A stretch of DNA of 64,000 nt, from assembly GCF_003259935.1 (NCBI RefSeq), contig NZ_QLMH01000012.1:34846-98845 (forward strand). The letters are read 5' to 3'. Made by a program: the position numbers and the translations under genes. The notes under the pieces were generated by a model. The model searched no databases, was not told the DNA's origin, and saw only the letters and a program-made list of their open reading frames with translations. Of this stretch, positions 31,052 through 43,071 are shown in pieces. Each line of letters starts with the position of its first letter. Position 1 is the stretch's first letter. The stretch comes from Paranoxybacillus vitaminiphilus. Its GTDB lineage: Bacteria > Bacillota > Bacilli > Bacillales > Anoxybacillaceae.

Positions 31052-31693
31052 ATGGGAAGAGAATTTCTTGAGTTGTTTGAAACATGGGCAAATTCGTATG
31101 ATGAGTCCGTTGGGGGGCATGACGAGCAATATCGCGAAGTGTTTGAAGGATATGAAGCGATTTTAAATACAGTCGTAAACAAGTCAGGAAATGTCGTATT
31201 GGAGTTTGGTGTCGGCACCGGGAATTTAACAAAAAAACTTCTTGATGCCGGAAAAACAGTGTACGGCATCGAACCTTCAAAAGCGATGAGGAAAAAAGCA
31301 TTCGAAAAACTAGGGGGAAGCGTGTCGATTCATGACGGCGATTTTTTACGATTTCCTGTTCCAAAAGAGCCGGTTGATACCATTGTCAGCACATATGCGT
31401 TTCACCATTTAACAGATGAAGAAAAGGCGCAGGCCATCGAAGCCTATGGAAAGTTGCTTCGTAAAGGTGGTAAAATAGTGTTTGCTGATACGGCGTTTGC
31501 AACCGATGAGGCGTTCCGGCAGACGATTGATGAAGCGCTTGAGCGCGGATTCCATGACCTTGCGGAGGATTTGCAAAGAGAGTATTATACAACGCTCGAT
31601 GCGCTTGAGCGCATGTTTAAAGCGGGTGGTTTTTCTATTGAGTTTACCCGCTTAAATAAATTCGTCTGGTTAATGGAGGCTGTAAAACAGTAG
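31052..31693 (+). CDS. yrrT: SAM-dependent methyltransferase YrrT
   Basis: A class I methyltransferase of 213 residues. The SAM-binding motif is [19 protein letters not shown], followed by VYGIEPS (motif II) and [26 protein letters not shown]. Its substrate is not established. It is the first gene of yrrT-mtnN-mccA-mccB, the B. subtilis route from SAM/SAH via homocysteine to cysteine, so it may supply SAH. Confidence 0.9.
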   Translation: MGREFLELFETWANSYDESVGGHDEQYREVFEGYEAILNTVVNKSGNVVLEFGVGTGNLTKKLLDAGKTVYGIEPSKAMRKKAFEKLGGSVSIHDGDFLRFPVPKEPVDTIVSTYAFHHLTDEEKAQAIEAYGKLLRKGGKIVFADTAFATDEAFRQTIDEALERGFHDLAEDLQREYYTTLDALERMFKAGGFSIEFTRLNKFVWLMEAVKQ

Positions 31694-31709
31694 GAAAGAG
31701 GTAGAGGAA

Positions 31710-32408
31710 ATGAAAATTGCAATTATTGGCGCAATGGAAGAGGAAGTAACCATTTTACGCGAACAAATCGCGAACCGCGAAGACACAGTGATCGCGAATT
31801 CCGAGTTTTACACAGGAACGATTAACGATGTGGATGTTGTTTTGTTAAAGTCAGGAATTGGAAAAGTGAATGCCGCCATGTCAACGGCGATTTTGCTTGA
31901 GCGCTTTAAGCCGGATTATGTCATTAACACGGGTTCTGCGGGCGGATTTTTACAAACATTAAATGTCGGTGATATCGTTATTTCTACGGAAGTTGCTCAT
32001 CACGATGTCGATGTAACCGCATTTGGCTATGAATATGGTCAAGTGCCAGGGATGCCGGCGCGTTACACAGCAGATAAGAAATTGGTAGAAGCGGCAGAGA
32101 AAAGTGCGCAACAAATTACAAATATTCAAGTCGTGAAAGGACTTATCGCAACAGGAGACTCGTTTATGAGCGATCCGGCGCGTGTCGAGTTTGTGCGCAC
32201 GAAATTTGCCGACTTATATGCAGTAGAAATGGAAGCGGCGGCGATTGCGCAAGTTTGTACGCAATTTAACGTACCGTTTGTTATTATTCGTGCATTGTCG
32301 GATATCGCCGGGAAAGAGTCAAACATTTCCTTCGAGCAGTTTTTGCACAAAGCGGCGCTTCATTCCTCCAATTTAGTGTTATCGATGTTAACCAAATTGA
32401 AGAACTAA
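31710..32408 (+). CDS. mtnN: 5'-methylthioadenosine/S-adenosylhomocysteine nucleosidase
   Basis: A nucleosidase of 232 residues that removes adenine from MTA and SAH. The N-terminus [16 protein letters not shown] is diagnostic, as are [21 protein letters not shown] and the substrate-binding [11 protein letters not shown]. The catalytic aspartate is in ALSDIAG. It feeds S-ribosylhomocysteine towards homocysteine and the mccA-mccB pair. Confidence 0.97.
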   Translation: MKIAIIGAMEEEVTILREQIANREDTVIANSEFYTGTINDVDVVLLKSGIGKVNAAMSTAILLERFKPDYVINTGSAGGFLQTLNVGDIVISTEVAHHDVDVTAFGYEYGQVPGMPARYTADKKLVEAAEKSAQQITNIQVVKGLIATGDSFMSDPARVEFVRTKFADLYAVEMEAAAIAQVCTQFNVPFVIIRALSDIAGKESNISFEQFLHKAALHSSNLVLSMLTKLKN

Positions 32409-32420
32409 TATCCTGTTAAA

Positions 32421-32515
32421 GAGGCTGACCGGAAAGCCAAGTGTCAGACTACGCAGCATCATCATATTCGATAAATGGAGAAATTTGCGGGGGCAGACAC
32501 TGGTCGGTCAGCCCC
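32421..32515 (+). repeat. Dispersed palindromic element C, inside the mtn-mcc operon
   Basis: GAGGCTGACC pairs with GGTCAGCCCC and AAGTGTCAGAC is mirrored by a GCAGACACT arm. It belongs to the same family as elements A, B and D by its GTCAGAC core. It lies between mtnN and mccA on the coding strand and could attenuate or process the operon transcript. Confidence 0.75.
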
Positions 32516-32545
32516 TTTCCATGTACACCTATAAGGAGTGACATC

Positions 32546-34608
<2,063 letters not shown>

Positions 34609-34671
34609 AATTACAATCCCCTGTTTTCCACCATATATGTTACAGTTAAGAATGGAAAGTGGGGGAATGCG

Positions 34672-34914
34672 ATGCAGCACGAACAAAAGCAATGGAAAGA
34701 AAAAGCAGCCGACTATCAAACGTATGCAATGGTGTTACTGGCATTTAGCGTCTTTTTCTATATCGGTCTGTTCATTCCGGCTGACCAATCAATGATGGCG
34801 CTGGAAAAGAAACCGTTTTTGCTTGGCCTGATTATCATTTTCTTAATCGGCGCTTTTTACTTTTACAAAAAAGCGGTCAAATATATTCGCCTATTGCGCG
34901 AATTGGACCAATAA
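34672..34914 (+). CDS. yrhC: YrhC-like small membrane protein
   Basis: An 80-residue protein with two membrane helices (AMVLLAFSVFFYIGLFIP and LLGLIIIFLIGAFYF) and a basic tail (KKAVKYIRLLREL). It follows mccB as in B. subtilis. The ATG follows GGGGGA. Function unknown. Confidence 0.85.
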   Translation: MQHEQKQWKEKAADYQTYAMVLLAFSVFFYIGLFIPADQSMMALEKKPFLLGLIIIFLIGAFYFYKKAVKYIRLLRELDQ

Positions 34915-34950
34915 CCCTATCCGTTGAACTGTCACGGATAGGGTTATCTA
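34913..34950 (+). terminator. Probable terminator after yrhC
   Basis: AACCCTATCCG (34913-34923) pairs with CGGATAGGGTT (34935-34945); the following ATCTATTATTT is only moderately U-rich. Confidence 0.7.
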
Positions 34951-35293
34951 TTATTTGGCTGCCTTGAAAATAAGTGATAGGGCCTATATGGACAATACCG
35001 CTTATTTTAATGCATCGTTGTGCCCCAAAATGGCATGAGTCTCTCTGTTAAAATTCATTGTTGATTTTATGAAGGTACAAAAATTAACGCTGCAACAACA
35101 AACCGCAGTTCTGAAACGAAGAATACAGCGAATTTCAAGATAACAAGTTTGCCGACAACAACGAAATTCCTACAATAGTCATGTTATATAGGCTAATAAA
35201 AGTATATAAATGCAGTCCGACATAAGTCTCAACAGCTCTTTTGCCTAACTTAAACGTCTTATTTATGTCTGTTTTTTCAGTCTGAAATTAGTA
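34951..35293. other. Gene-free gap, possible decayed DNA
   Basis: No supported gene. A 24-codon ORF from an ATG near 35069 (MKVQKLTLQQQ...) has no SD. The text is AT-rich and resembles decayed coding sequence. It marks the change from syntenic core genes to the accessory region. Confidence 0.4.
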
Positions 35294-36172
35294 TTAGGTA
35301 CTAATATTCCGTAATTGCTCTCTTAAAAAGTCGATAAAAATACGAGCTTCCTTTGTCTCTATTTTTGTGACTAAATAGGTGGATGATTTAGGCGGAGTAA
35401 TTAATGTTGGGGCAATCTCAATGATTTTTTTCTGTTTTATTTCTTCTTTTACCATTGTTAATGGTAAATAGGATACTCCAAGCCCTTCTTCAATAAACCG
35501 CTTTGTTACCTCTACTTGATTCACTCTCATTGTTCGAACGGTTGGATAGTGTTTTTTTATTTCGAACAATAGACTTTCCCAATAATCAGGGTGGTTATGA
35601 GTGAGCAGTCTATATTTACGCAACATTGTTTCTTCATCGAGTATACTGTTTCCTTTTTCATTAGGTCCGACTAATGTGACAGATTCTTCATATAGAACTA
35701 CACTATTTACATTCGTTTGAACCGGTCTCATTTTTGTTAACCCAAGATCCGCCCTTCCTGCGCTTATTTCCTCTCCTATTTCGTAAGACTTAACGACATT
35801 GATAATCATTTCAATATCTGAATGGTTATTAATAAAACGGCGCAATAGCGAAGGTAAAATGGATGATGCCAGTTGTGGCGCGATAGCTATGACTAATTTA
35901 TGACTGTACCCCTGCTTCCATGATTCAAACTCCTCTATCCCATTTTCATACTTCGACATCATTTCTCGTGCATAAGGAAGAAATTTATAACCTGCCGGTG
36001 TGAGACTGACCTTTCTTCCGTGCCTCTTAAACAATTGAATTTGCAGATTTTCTTCAAGCTTTTGTATATGTTTTGTAACAGCTGGCTGAGTAAGAAACAG
36101 TTCCTCTGCGGCTTGCCGGAAATTTTCATATTTAGCTGCAATCAGAAACGTCTTGAGCCATTTTAAATCCAT
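35294..36172 (-). CDS. LysR-family regulator, CitR-like
   Basis: A 292-residue LysR-type regulator. The HTH is FRQAAEELFLTQPAVTKHIQ (about residues 18-37), and the effector domain starts at about 90. The whole protein, including LLTHNHPDYWESLL and RFIEEGLGVSYLPL, resembles B. subtilis CitR, the repressor of the minor citrate synthase gene citA. Here no citrate synthase gene is adjacent; the divergent gene encodes a methyltransferase, so the target may differ. Start ATG 36172. Confidence 0.88.
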   Translation of the reverse strand: MDLKWLKTFLIAAKYENFRQAAEELFLTQPAVTKHIQKLEENLQIQLFKRHGRKVSLTPAGYKFLPYAREMMSKYENGIEEFESWKQGYSHKLVIAIAPQLASSILPSLLRRFINNHSDIEMIINVVKSYEIGEEISAGRADLGLTKMRPVQTNVNSVVLYEESVTLVGPNEKGNSILDEETMLRKYRLLTHNHPDYWESLLFEIKKHYPTVRTMRVNQVEVTKRFIEEGLGVSYLPLTMVKEEIKQKKIIEIAPTLITPPKSSTYLVTKIETKEARIFIDFLREQLRNIST

Positions 36173-36195
36173 ACATGTATGCCTCCCGTTTTTTA

Positions 36196-36210
36196 ATAAC
36201 TAATTGTTAT
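36196..36210 (+). promoter_or_regulatory. LysR-type operator between the divergent genes
   Basis: ATAAC-TAATT-GTTAT is a perfect inverted repeat with the T-N11-A layout of LysR boxes. It lies between the regulator gene and the methyltransferase gene and is the best candidate site for the CitR-like protein. Confidence 0.6.
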
Positions 36211-36296
36211 TAAATACTTTATTTTTAGTTAATTTCAATTATAAACATTATTCTGTATAATCCAATTAACAAAGGTATTAAAGGGGGAGTTAACAA

Positions 36297-37001
36297 ATGC
36301 CTTGCAATGACTCAAGAGACTGCATTGCGGAAAAGTTTAATGAGAATGCAGCACAATATGATCGTCAAAGAAGAAAATTAATTCCGTGTTTTAATGATTT
36401 TTACTCTATTCCTGTGTCAGTGATGAACACTGCGAAAACAGTACCAGCGATACTTGATATGGGAGCAGGGACTGGATTATTTACTTCTTTTATTTTAGAA
36501 AAGTATCCCAGAGCGAATATTACCTTGATCGATATTTCGGAGAAAATGATGGAAATCGCCAAGAAACGGTTCGCCAACTATCCAAATGTAAATTATATTG
36601 TAGATGACTATACAAAGCATGAATTTAATACAAAGTTTGATATGATTGTTTCGTCATTATCGATACACCATCTGACTGATGATGAAAAGAAGAGTTTATA
36701 TCGACGTGTTTATTCTTTATTAAATGAAGATGGATTATTTCTAAATGCAGATCAAGTGCTCGGGCACACTCCTTTTATTGATGCACTTTACAAAAACGAT
36801 TGGCAAAATAAGATTGAAAATAGTGGTTTAACGCGGGAAGAAATCGATTCTGCCTACGAACGGACGAAGCTGGATAAAATGTCTACTTTACACGACCAGT
36901 TAAACTGGTTAAAGGAAAGCGGGTTCGAGGACGTTGACTGTATTTATAAATATTTTAATTTTGTTGTATTGTTTGGAAGGAAAATCAATCGACTGGTTTA
37001 G
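36297..37001 (+). CDS. Class I SAM-dependent methyltransferase
   Basis: A 234-residue methyltransferase with the SAM motif LDMGAGTGLFTSFILEKYP (about residues 56-74), motif II ITLIDIS and IVSSLSIHHLTDDEK. The substrate is unknown. The start MPCNDSRDCIAEKFNENA follows GGGGGAG. Transcribed away from the CitR-like regulator, with a LysR box between, so it is probably controlled by it. Somewhat similar to YrrT in architecture but clearly distinct in sequence. Confidence 0.85.
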   Translation: MPCNDSRDCIAEKFNENAAQYDRQRRKLIPCFNDFYSIPVSVMNTAKTVPAILDMGAGTGLFTSFILEKYPRANITLIDISEKMMEIAKKRFANYPNVNYIVDDYTKHEFNTKFDMIVSSLSIHHLTDDEKKSLYRRVYSLLNEDGLFLNADQVLGHTPFIDALYKNDWQNKIENSGLTREEIDSAYERTKLDKMSTLHDQLNWLKESGFEDVDCIYKYFNFVVLFGRKINRLV

Positions 37002-37010
37002 AAGTTATGC

Positions 37011-37060
37011 AAAAGGTGAAAGAACATCCATGATTGCTTGTTCTTCACCTTTGGTTTTTA
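37011..37060 (+). terminator. Rho-independent terminator
   Basis: AAAAGGTGAA(A)GAACA pairs with TGTTCTTCACCTTT, with a TTTTTATTTT tail. Confidence 0.8.
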
Positions 37061-37235
37061 TTTTGGCATCATTCTTTAACAGAAACATTATTTGCAAAAT
37101 ATAAAATGTATTAATTTTTTCACAAACGACAAAGCTTAAGCATCTTGTTTTCATAAATTGTTCACATCCCGTGCCATCCATTCGTTCATTCCCGATGTAA
37201 AATAAAAGTAAAGAAGCATAAGGGAGGAAAACGGG

Positions 37236-37322
37236 ATGTTCGCAATGGTGATGGGGCTTATTATTACAGCAACAATTGGTCTAATTATTGGCACAGAAGT
37301 CAGCGTGGCAGCAGAAAAATAA
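37236..37322 (+). CDS. 28-residue membrane peptide
   Basis: A very short ORF with a strong SD (AGGGAGGAAAA) and an ATG at 37236. The product is a single hydrophobic helix (FAMVMGLIITATIGLIIG) with a short polar end (TEVSVAAEK). A terminator hairpin follows immediately. The layout (SD, ATG, hydrophobic helix, terminator) looks like a genuine small gene. Type-I-toxin-like or sporulation-peptide-like roles are possible but unproven. Confidence 0.6.
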   Translation: MFAMVMGLIITATIGLIIGTEVSVAAEK

Positions 37323-37326
37323 AGAA

Positions 37327-37362
37327 AAAGGGGCAGTCACTAAAACGATTGCTCCTTTTTCT
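37327..37362 (+). terminator. Terminator after the 28-residue ORF
   Basis: AAGGGGCAGTC pairs with GATTGCTCCTT (two G-U pairs), followed by TTTCTTTATT. Confidence 0.7.
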
Positions 37363-37365
37363 TTA

Positions 37366-37535
37366 TTCTCCGTTTTTCTTTTTCGCTTCGATAAAGCTCA
37401 TTGAACAGAGACATAGCTTCTGAAAACATTTCCCACTGCAAATCAACCGGCTAATCATTACTTTTTTCATGTTTATCGAGAATGCTGGTTTTGTTTTTTC
37501 TAAAGATTCTATCTCAATGATATACAAGTTTTTGT
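37366..37535 (-). pseudogene. sigK: Decayed 3' part of sigK, copy 1
   Basis: Read on the minus strand it gives, across frameshifts, IIEIESLEK, ILDKHEKKVMISRL and, at the end, FNELYRSEKEKR. These align with the C-terminal quarter of sporulation sigma factor SigK (ELEKVKQYIDILDDREKEVIV ... MFHEFYRAEKEKR in B. subtilis, from memory). The middle, with region 4.2, is deleted. A 61-residue open frame over it is an accident of decay. It borders CRISPR leader 1 and is the distal half of the sigK gene whose proximal half is at 59935-60225. Confidence 0.75.
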
Positions 37536-37720
37536 CGTCGACCCCCAATCGTGCAGAAATCCCGGGGGATCGACGACAATTTGCTTTTGAAAGAAAAGGG
37601 GAGAAAAGAGAAAGAAATAAATGAAAAAGAAAGCATTGATAAAATATTCCATCTGCATTAAAATGGAAACAACATGATTTTCATTTTTATTAAAACGCTA
37701 TTATATCAGCTTTTTTGGGG
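37534..37720 (+). promoter_or_regulatory. CRISPR leader 1 with promoter
   Basis: The AT-rich leader of array 1 is nearly identical to leader 2 (61267-61453). It contains a hairpin (GTCGTCGACCCCC at 37534-37546 with GGGGGATCGACGAC at 37564-37577, one bulged A). It also contains a promoter TTGATA (37636-37641) - 17 bases - TAAAAT (37659-37664), which would start pre-crRNA about 50 bases before the first repeat. The leader position and the damaged last repeat both show transcription to the right. Confidence 0.85.
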
Positions 37721-40700
37721 GTTTTTATCTTAACTATGAGGAATTGAAACTACGCGGCTTCCCGGGCTGTACCTTTTGGAAAATAGTTTTTATCTTAACT
37801 ATGAGGAATTGAAACTGTGAACGGACATCATCGTGTGTCCAACCTTCCACTAGTTTTTATCTTAACTATGAGGAATTGAAACCTAACACGACGGCAATTG
37901 AACCATTTTCCACTTCGCGTTTTTATCTTAACTATGAGGAATTGAAACTGCCAGCGCAATGGTCTTTGTGTTCGTGTGTAATCGTTTTTATCTTAACTAT
38001 GAGGAATTGAAACAACAATGGACAAAATCATCGGGAATACCATTTGCGCTACGTTTTTATCTTAACTATGAGGAATTGAAACCTATTCCGTTCGAAACAA
38101 GCTCACAGAACTAAATGCAGGTTTTTATCTTAACTATGAGGAATTGAAACTTCAACAAGGAAACGATTGAACGCAGAAATGCGGGTTTTTATCTTAACTA
38201 TGAGGAATTGAAACTTGCGGTTGCTCTACGCTAACAAGCGTAAGAGCACAGTTTTTATCTTAACTATGAGGAATTGAAACCGGTGACATCGTATCCAGTT
38301 GGTGGGGCGCTTGGGATGAGTTTTTATCTTAACTATGAGGAATTGAAACAAATATATGAACAACGGAAATTCCGCCAGGAAAAGAAGTTTTTATCTTAAC
38401 TATGAGGAATTGAAACATTTTCAATGTCACGTAGCACAAGGTCGTGACGTTGTTTTTATCTTAACTATGAGGAATTGAAACAGAATCTTCTTCCTTGGTA
38501 ATCCTGCCTTGGTGAGAGTTTTTATCTTAACTATGAGGAATTGAAACTTCTGACGACTATATAGATTCTTCAAGAATTGCAAAGTTTTTATCTTAACTAT
38601 GAGGAATTGAAACGGTAATAGTTTAGCTAATTTTTCAGCCGCTTCTTTGTTTTTATCTTAACTATGAGGAATTGAAACACTCGCGGTACAGACGGATGAC
38701 ACCCTGCGCACCCAGTTTTTATCTTAACTATGAGGAATTGAAACATAGGTGAGAATATGAAACGTATTTCTATCATTTTTTTGTTTTTATCTTAACTATG
38801 AGGAATTGAAACCTTAACAAATTTGATGTGTGTATCTAAATAAAATCAGGTTTTTATCTTAACTATGAGGAATTGAAACTCAGTTTTTCGCCAATACGGT
38901 ACAATGGACGCCGCGTTTTTATCTTAACTATGAGGAATTGAAACGAGTAATACCCGGCTAATATTTGCGTAAATCTTTAAAGGTTTTTATCTTAACTATG
39001 AGGAATTGAAACTTTAGTTTGACATATGGCGAATTAATGATAAAAGCGGTTTTTATCTTAACTATGAGGAATTGAAACTCTCGATACATCTATAGAATTA
39101 AATGAACTTGGAAAGTTTTTATCTTAACTATGAGGAATTGAAACTAAACATTCCAGAAGAAGAGATAAACGATTTTTACGAAAGTTTTTATCTTAACTAT
39201 GAGGAATTGAAACAAGGAGGCTGAATAATGGTGATTCTCCACCAAAAAGGTTTTTATCTTAACTATGAGGAATTGAAACTCTCGTGTTCTGTAAAGTCTG
39301 CTAATTGCATTAGCGTTTTTATCTTAACTATGAGGAATTGAAACATGAGAAAAAAGCGGAGTATGAGCTGATGAGATGGGAGTTTTTATCTTAACTATGA
39401 GGAATTGAAACCTCTTCGGATAATGTCTCCTGCTGACCCTTGGATTGGCGTTTTTATCTTAACTATGAGGAATTGAAACCCATTCGATACAAACATTCAC
39501 TTCTATTTATTTTTTGTTTTTATCTTAACTATGAGGAATTGAAACCTCGTTCCAAAGAGTTCGATCAATTGTTTTACGGTTTGTTTTTATCTTAACTATG
39601 AGGAATTGAAACGCAAAGGCTTGTGCTGTATCAATTTGGTCTGTCGAAGTTTTTATCTTAACTATGAGGAATTGAAACTTGCGGACTTCCGTTTCAATTT
39701 TCTTTTTCATTTCTTCCGTTTTTATCTTAACTATGAGGAATTGAAACGTTCTTCTAACAATATGTTTTCTATATTGTTATATGTTTTTATCTTAACTATG
39801 AGGAATTGAAACTCGCTTTAATCCGCTTCATAATAAACGCTTCACGAAGTTTTTATCTTAACTATGAGGAATTGAAACAGTAAGATTTTCCTTGTGGAAC
39901 GCCCTGATATTCATGTTTTTATCTTAACTATGAGGAATTGAAACTGTGTTTGTGCCCATTCTTCAATAGATAGTACAGGAAGTTTTTATCTTAACTATGA
40001 GGAATTGAAACGAATTGCCAGTTTCATTCTTTTTCCTCCTCCTTTTCAGTTTTTATCTTAACTATGAGGAATTGAAACAATCTTCGAGACGATCTTCTAA
40101 CCATTTCAAAGCAGTTTTTATCTTAACTATGAGGAATTGAAACTCGTTTCTTGCTCTACTTCTTTTGCTTGTGTCTGCGTTTTTATCTTAACTATGAGGA
40201 ATTGAAACGAACAATTAGAAAATGAACAAGGATGGTTATCGCCGTTTTTATCTTAACTATGAGGAATTGAAACTAAAATTCTTCTCTTCCCTCTGGTGTA
40301 ATGTCCTCGTTTTTATCTTAACTATGAGGAATTGAAACGGCATGAATTCGAACTGATAGCCACCATCTTTAAGTTTTTATCTTAACTATGAGGAATTGAA
40401 ACCGCCAACTCGATGCTCTTCAAAGAATGGAAGTGAAAAAGTTTTTATCTTAACTATGAGGAATTGAAACAAAATATCGCGGATCCGAACACCGATCCGA
40501 AGAAGCCAAGTTTTTATCTTAACTATGAGGAATTGAAACATGAAACCAAAGGGAGCAGTTCTTTCTGCTCCCGAGGTTTTTATCTTAACTATGAGGAATT
40601 GAAACTCGCAAGGGCTTTTTATCCCCTGCTTCCGGAGGTTGTTTTTATCTTAACTATGAGGAATTGAAACAGGAAAAGGGATACGAGGTATATGCGGAAG

Positions 40701-41411
40701 TAGAATTGCGTTTTTATCTTAACTATGAGGAATTGAAACCTATATCCGACCAAGACATTTACACAGGAGGCTCATACGTTTTTATCTTAACTATGAGGAA
40801 TTGAAACTCAAATAGATAATCTAAATATTCAAATAAAAATAAGTTTTTATCTTAACTATGAGGAATTGAAACGTTCTTCACAAAAAAACAACAAAAAAAC
40901 AACAAGGAGAGTTTTTATCTTAACTATGAGGAATTGAAACTTTGACCAACTTCTTGTTCAAACTGAATTCGATTGACTGGTTTTTATCTTAACTATGAGG
41001 AATTGAAACTGTGATTTCCTGCTGTATCGTGTAGATGATGGCCGCTCGGTTTTTATCTTAACTATGAGGAATTGAAACTTTCTTGAGCTGTTATAAATGT
41101 ACGGTGTTTTTCCGTTTTTATCTTAACTATGAGGAATTGAAACGTATAATAAGAATATGGTGAGTGTCAAGGGTATTTGTAGTTTTTATCTTAACTATGA
41201 GGAATTGAAACTGTTTTAGTTAGATTTTTAGTGTTTTATCCTGTTCAGTTTTTATCTTAACTATGAGGAATTGAAACAAGCTTGCGCAGAAGAAATAAGA
41301 AAAAACAGAAAAGCGTTTTTATCTTAACTATTGATGTTAGTCTAAAAAGTGGACACAGAGAACAGAGAGATTATAATAAACTTAATTACAATCGGTTCGA
41401 GGTGTCCAATC

Positions 41412-41702
41412 ATGAAAAAGAGAACATTTGATCAAGAATACAAGATTCAAGCCGTTGAGTTATGCTTGGAGGGGGACAAGTCCATCGCCCGAGTGGCAAA
41501 AGAATTAGGTTTGGCATACAACACTCTTCACCGTTGGGTCAAAGAATACAAAGAAAGCAATGGCACAAGCTTTGTAGGTTCAGGAAACATCAAGCCACAA
41601 AATCAAGAAATCATCGAGCTACGCCGTCGCAATCAAGAGCTGGAAGAGGAATTAGCGATCTTAAAAAAGGCGTTAGGCATCTTCACCAGAAACCAGAAGT
41701 AA
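41412..41702 (+). CDS. IS3-family transposase OrfA
   Basis: A 96-residue DNA-binding protein with an N-terminal HTH (FDQEYKIQAVELCLEGDKS ... LGLAYNTLHRWVKEY) and a C-terminal leucine-zipper coiled coil (IIELRRRNQELEEELAILKKAL). It binds the IS ends and acts alone as a regulator. The ATG at 41412 follows GAGGTGTCC. Its frame is left by -1 slippage at 41663-41669. Confidence 0.92.
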   Translation: MKKRTFDQEYKIQAVELCLEGDKSIARVAKELGLAYNTLHRWVKEYKESNGTSFVGSGNIKPQNQEIIELRRRNQELEEELAILKKALGIFTRNQK

Positions 41703-42580
41703 TTTACGCGTTCATTTTTCAACATCGAAATGAATTTCGCGTGGTGAAGATGTGCCAAGTTCTCGGTGTTTCTAAAAGTGGGTATTATGCATGGCTGAAA
41801 CGCCCAAAAAGCAACCAAAAAGAGAAAAAAGAACAACTGACCCAACAGATTCGGAACGAGTATCTCAAGTCACGCAAGATTTACGGAAGTCCGAAAATTA
41901 CGCAAGAACTACGCAAACAAGGAATTCGTGTGTCTCAAAAGACAGTCGCTCGTATCATGAGCGAAGAAGGATTGAGATCAATTACGGTGCTTAAATACAA
42001 GGCAACGACCAATAGTAATCACCCTTACAACGTGTATGCGAATCTGTTGGAACAGAACTTCCAAGCAACGGCTCCAAATGAAGTATGGATGGCCGATATC
42101 ACGTACATTCCTACTGATGAAGGATGGTTATATTTAGCGAGCATCATGGATTTATATACACGAAAGATCGTAGGTTGGTATATCGATACACGAATGACGA
42201 AAGAGTTCGTCATCAAAGCCTTACAACGAGCGTTAAACAACGAGAAACCAACAGGAAGAGTGATTCACCACTCGGATCGTGGAAGCCAGTATGCGTCTAA
42301 TGATTATCAACAACTGTTACAAGAGCATCATTTCCAAGTCAGTATGTCGAGACGTGGGAACTGTTACGACAACGCTTGTATGGAGTCGTTTCATAGCTTA
42401 ATCAAGAAAGAATGCATCTATCCAAATCGATTCCGTACGCGAAAAGAAGCGAAACAAGCCATTTTTGAGTACATCGAATGCTTCTACAACCGCAAGAGAA
42501 GTTATTCATCTCTTGAATATGTATCGCCATGTGAATTTGAGGCTGCTTACTACGCTAACCAGAGAAAAGTAGCTGCTTAA
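41412..42580 (+). CDS. Transposase OrfAB, made by -1 frameshift
   Basis: A AAA AAG (41663-41669) is a classic slippery heptamer in phase with orfA. After a -1 shift the frame continues LKKGVRHLHQKPEVIYAF and runs to 42580. The catalytic DDE core has Asp in WMADITYIPT, Asp in HHSDRGSQY and Glu in NACMESFHSLIKKE, with an HTH_21 segment (EKKEQLTQQIRNEYLKSR) before it. The fused protein of about 389 residues is the active transposase of IS150-type elements. Confidence 0.92.
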
Positions 42581-42715
42581 GTTCAGCTATTTCTCTCTGT
42601 TTAACGTGTCCATTTTCTTGACATAACACCACTATGAGGAATTGAAACAAATGCTTTTAAAATAATGATGTTTCGCAGTAGACACGTTTTTATCTTAACT
42701 ATGAGGAATCGAAGA

Positions 42716-43071
42716 GATGTTGGATATTTAGACGGCAAAGTTTGCAAGGGGGTAAACAGAAGGTTTCGAGCGTTTGGGCGGTGTTTATAATGAGAATAGT
42801 TATCAGTGCTGTGCGGATGGGAAAAATGAAATTCCGAGAATACATGCAGTCCTTTTTTCTACTTAGGATTTTCTCCTTTGATTCTTTCCGGATATAATGA
42901 AATCGCCGCTGCGGTTTGAAAAGTTTTTCAATCTTCTGTCATGAGCCGCACAGCGGCAGTTGGGGAAAAACGAAAAGCGTCTAATGGACTCAACTTGATT
43001 CATTATCCCACATTTGGATTAAATCTCTGCGGACAAGAGGCGCTCTAAAAAAACCGCTTTCCCTAAGCTGT
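42716..43071. other. Gene-free gap after CRISPR array 1
   Basis: No supported gene. A stem-loop with GCCGCTG-CGG and CCG-CACAGCGGC arms lies at about 42904-42957 without a T-run. The rest is AT-rich DNA between the array end and the DUF2269 gene. Confidence 0.5.

Larger units (their letters stand above)
41332..42631 (+). mobile_element. Complete IS3-family (IS150 group) insertion sequence in a CRISPR repeat
   Basis: 1300 bp with imperfect terminal inverted repeats: the left end begins TGATGTTAGTC and reaches GTGGACAC; the right end has GTGTCCAT and finishes AACACCA. CTAT is present at 41328-41331 and again at 42632-42635, a 4-bp target duplication; removing the element and one CTAT restores a perfect CRISPR repeat. 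It carries orfA and orfB with an A AAA AAG slippery site. All parts look intact, so it is probably a recent insertion. Confidence 0.95.
37721..42715 (+). CRISPR. CRISPR array 1: 56 repeats, interrupted by an IS element
   Basis: The 30-bp repeat begins GTTTTTATCTTAAC and ends GAGGAATTGAAAC; spacers are about 35-39 bp. I count 54 intact repeats from 37721 to 41277. The 55th is split by the IS (41315-41331 and 42636-42648), then comes one spacer, and the last repeat (42686-42715) ends ATCGAAGA instead of ATTGAAAC, marking the distal end. The 3' ATTGAAAC is the usual crRNA 5' handle made by Cas6. Almost no repeat variation is seen. The repeat type fits the Geobacillus I-B/III group and the Csm operon downstream. 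Confidence 0.98.

Noticed and set aside
32441..32545. N-terminal extension of mccA
   Set aside because: Runs through palindromic element C; the correct SD and family length support ATG 32546.
37363..37548. 61-residue ORF on the minus strand next to leader 1
   Set aside because: It is a decayed sigK end in a shifted frame and part of a leader hairpin, not an intact gene.
39525..40667. Open frames within array 1 encoding repeated FYLNYEELK or FQFLIVKIKT peptides
   Set aside because: They are translations of the CRISPR repeat in frame by chance; no SD or stable start.
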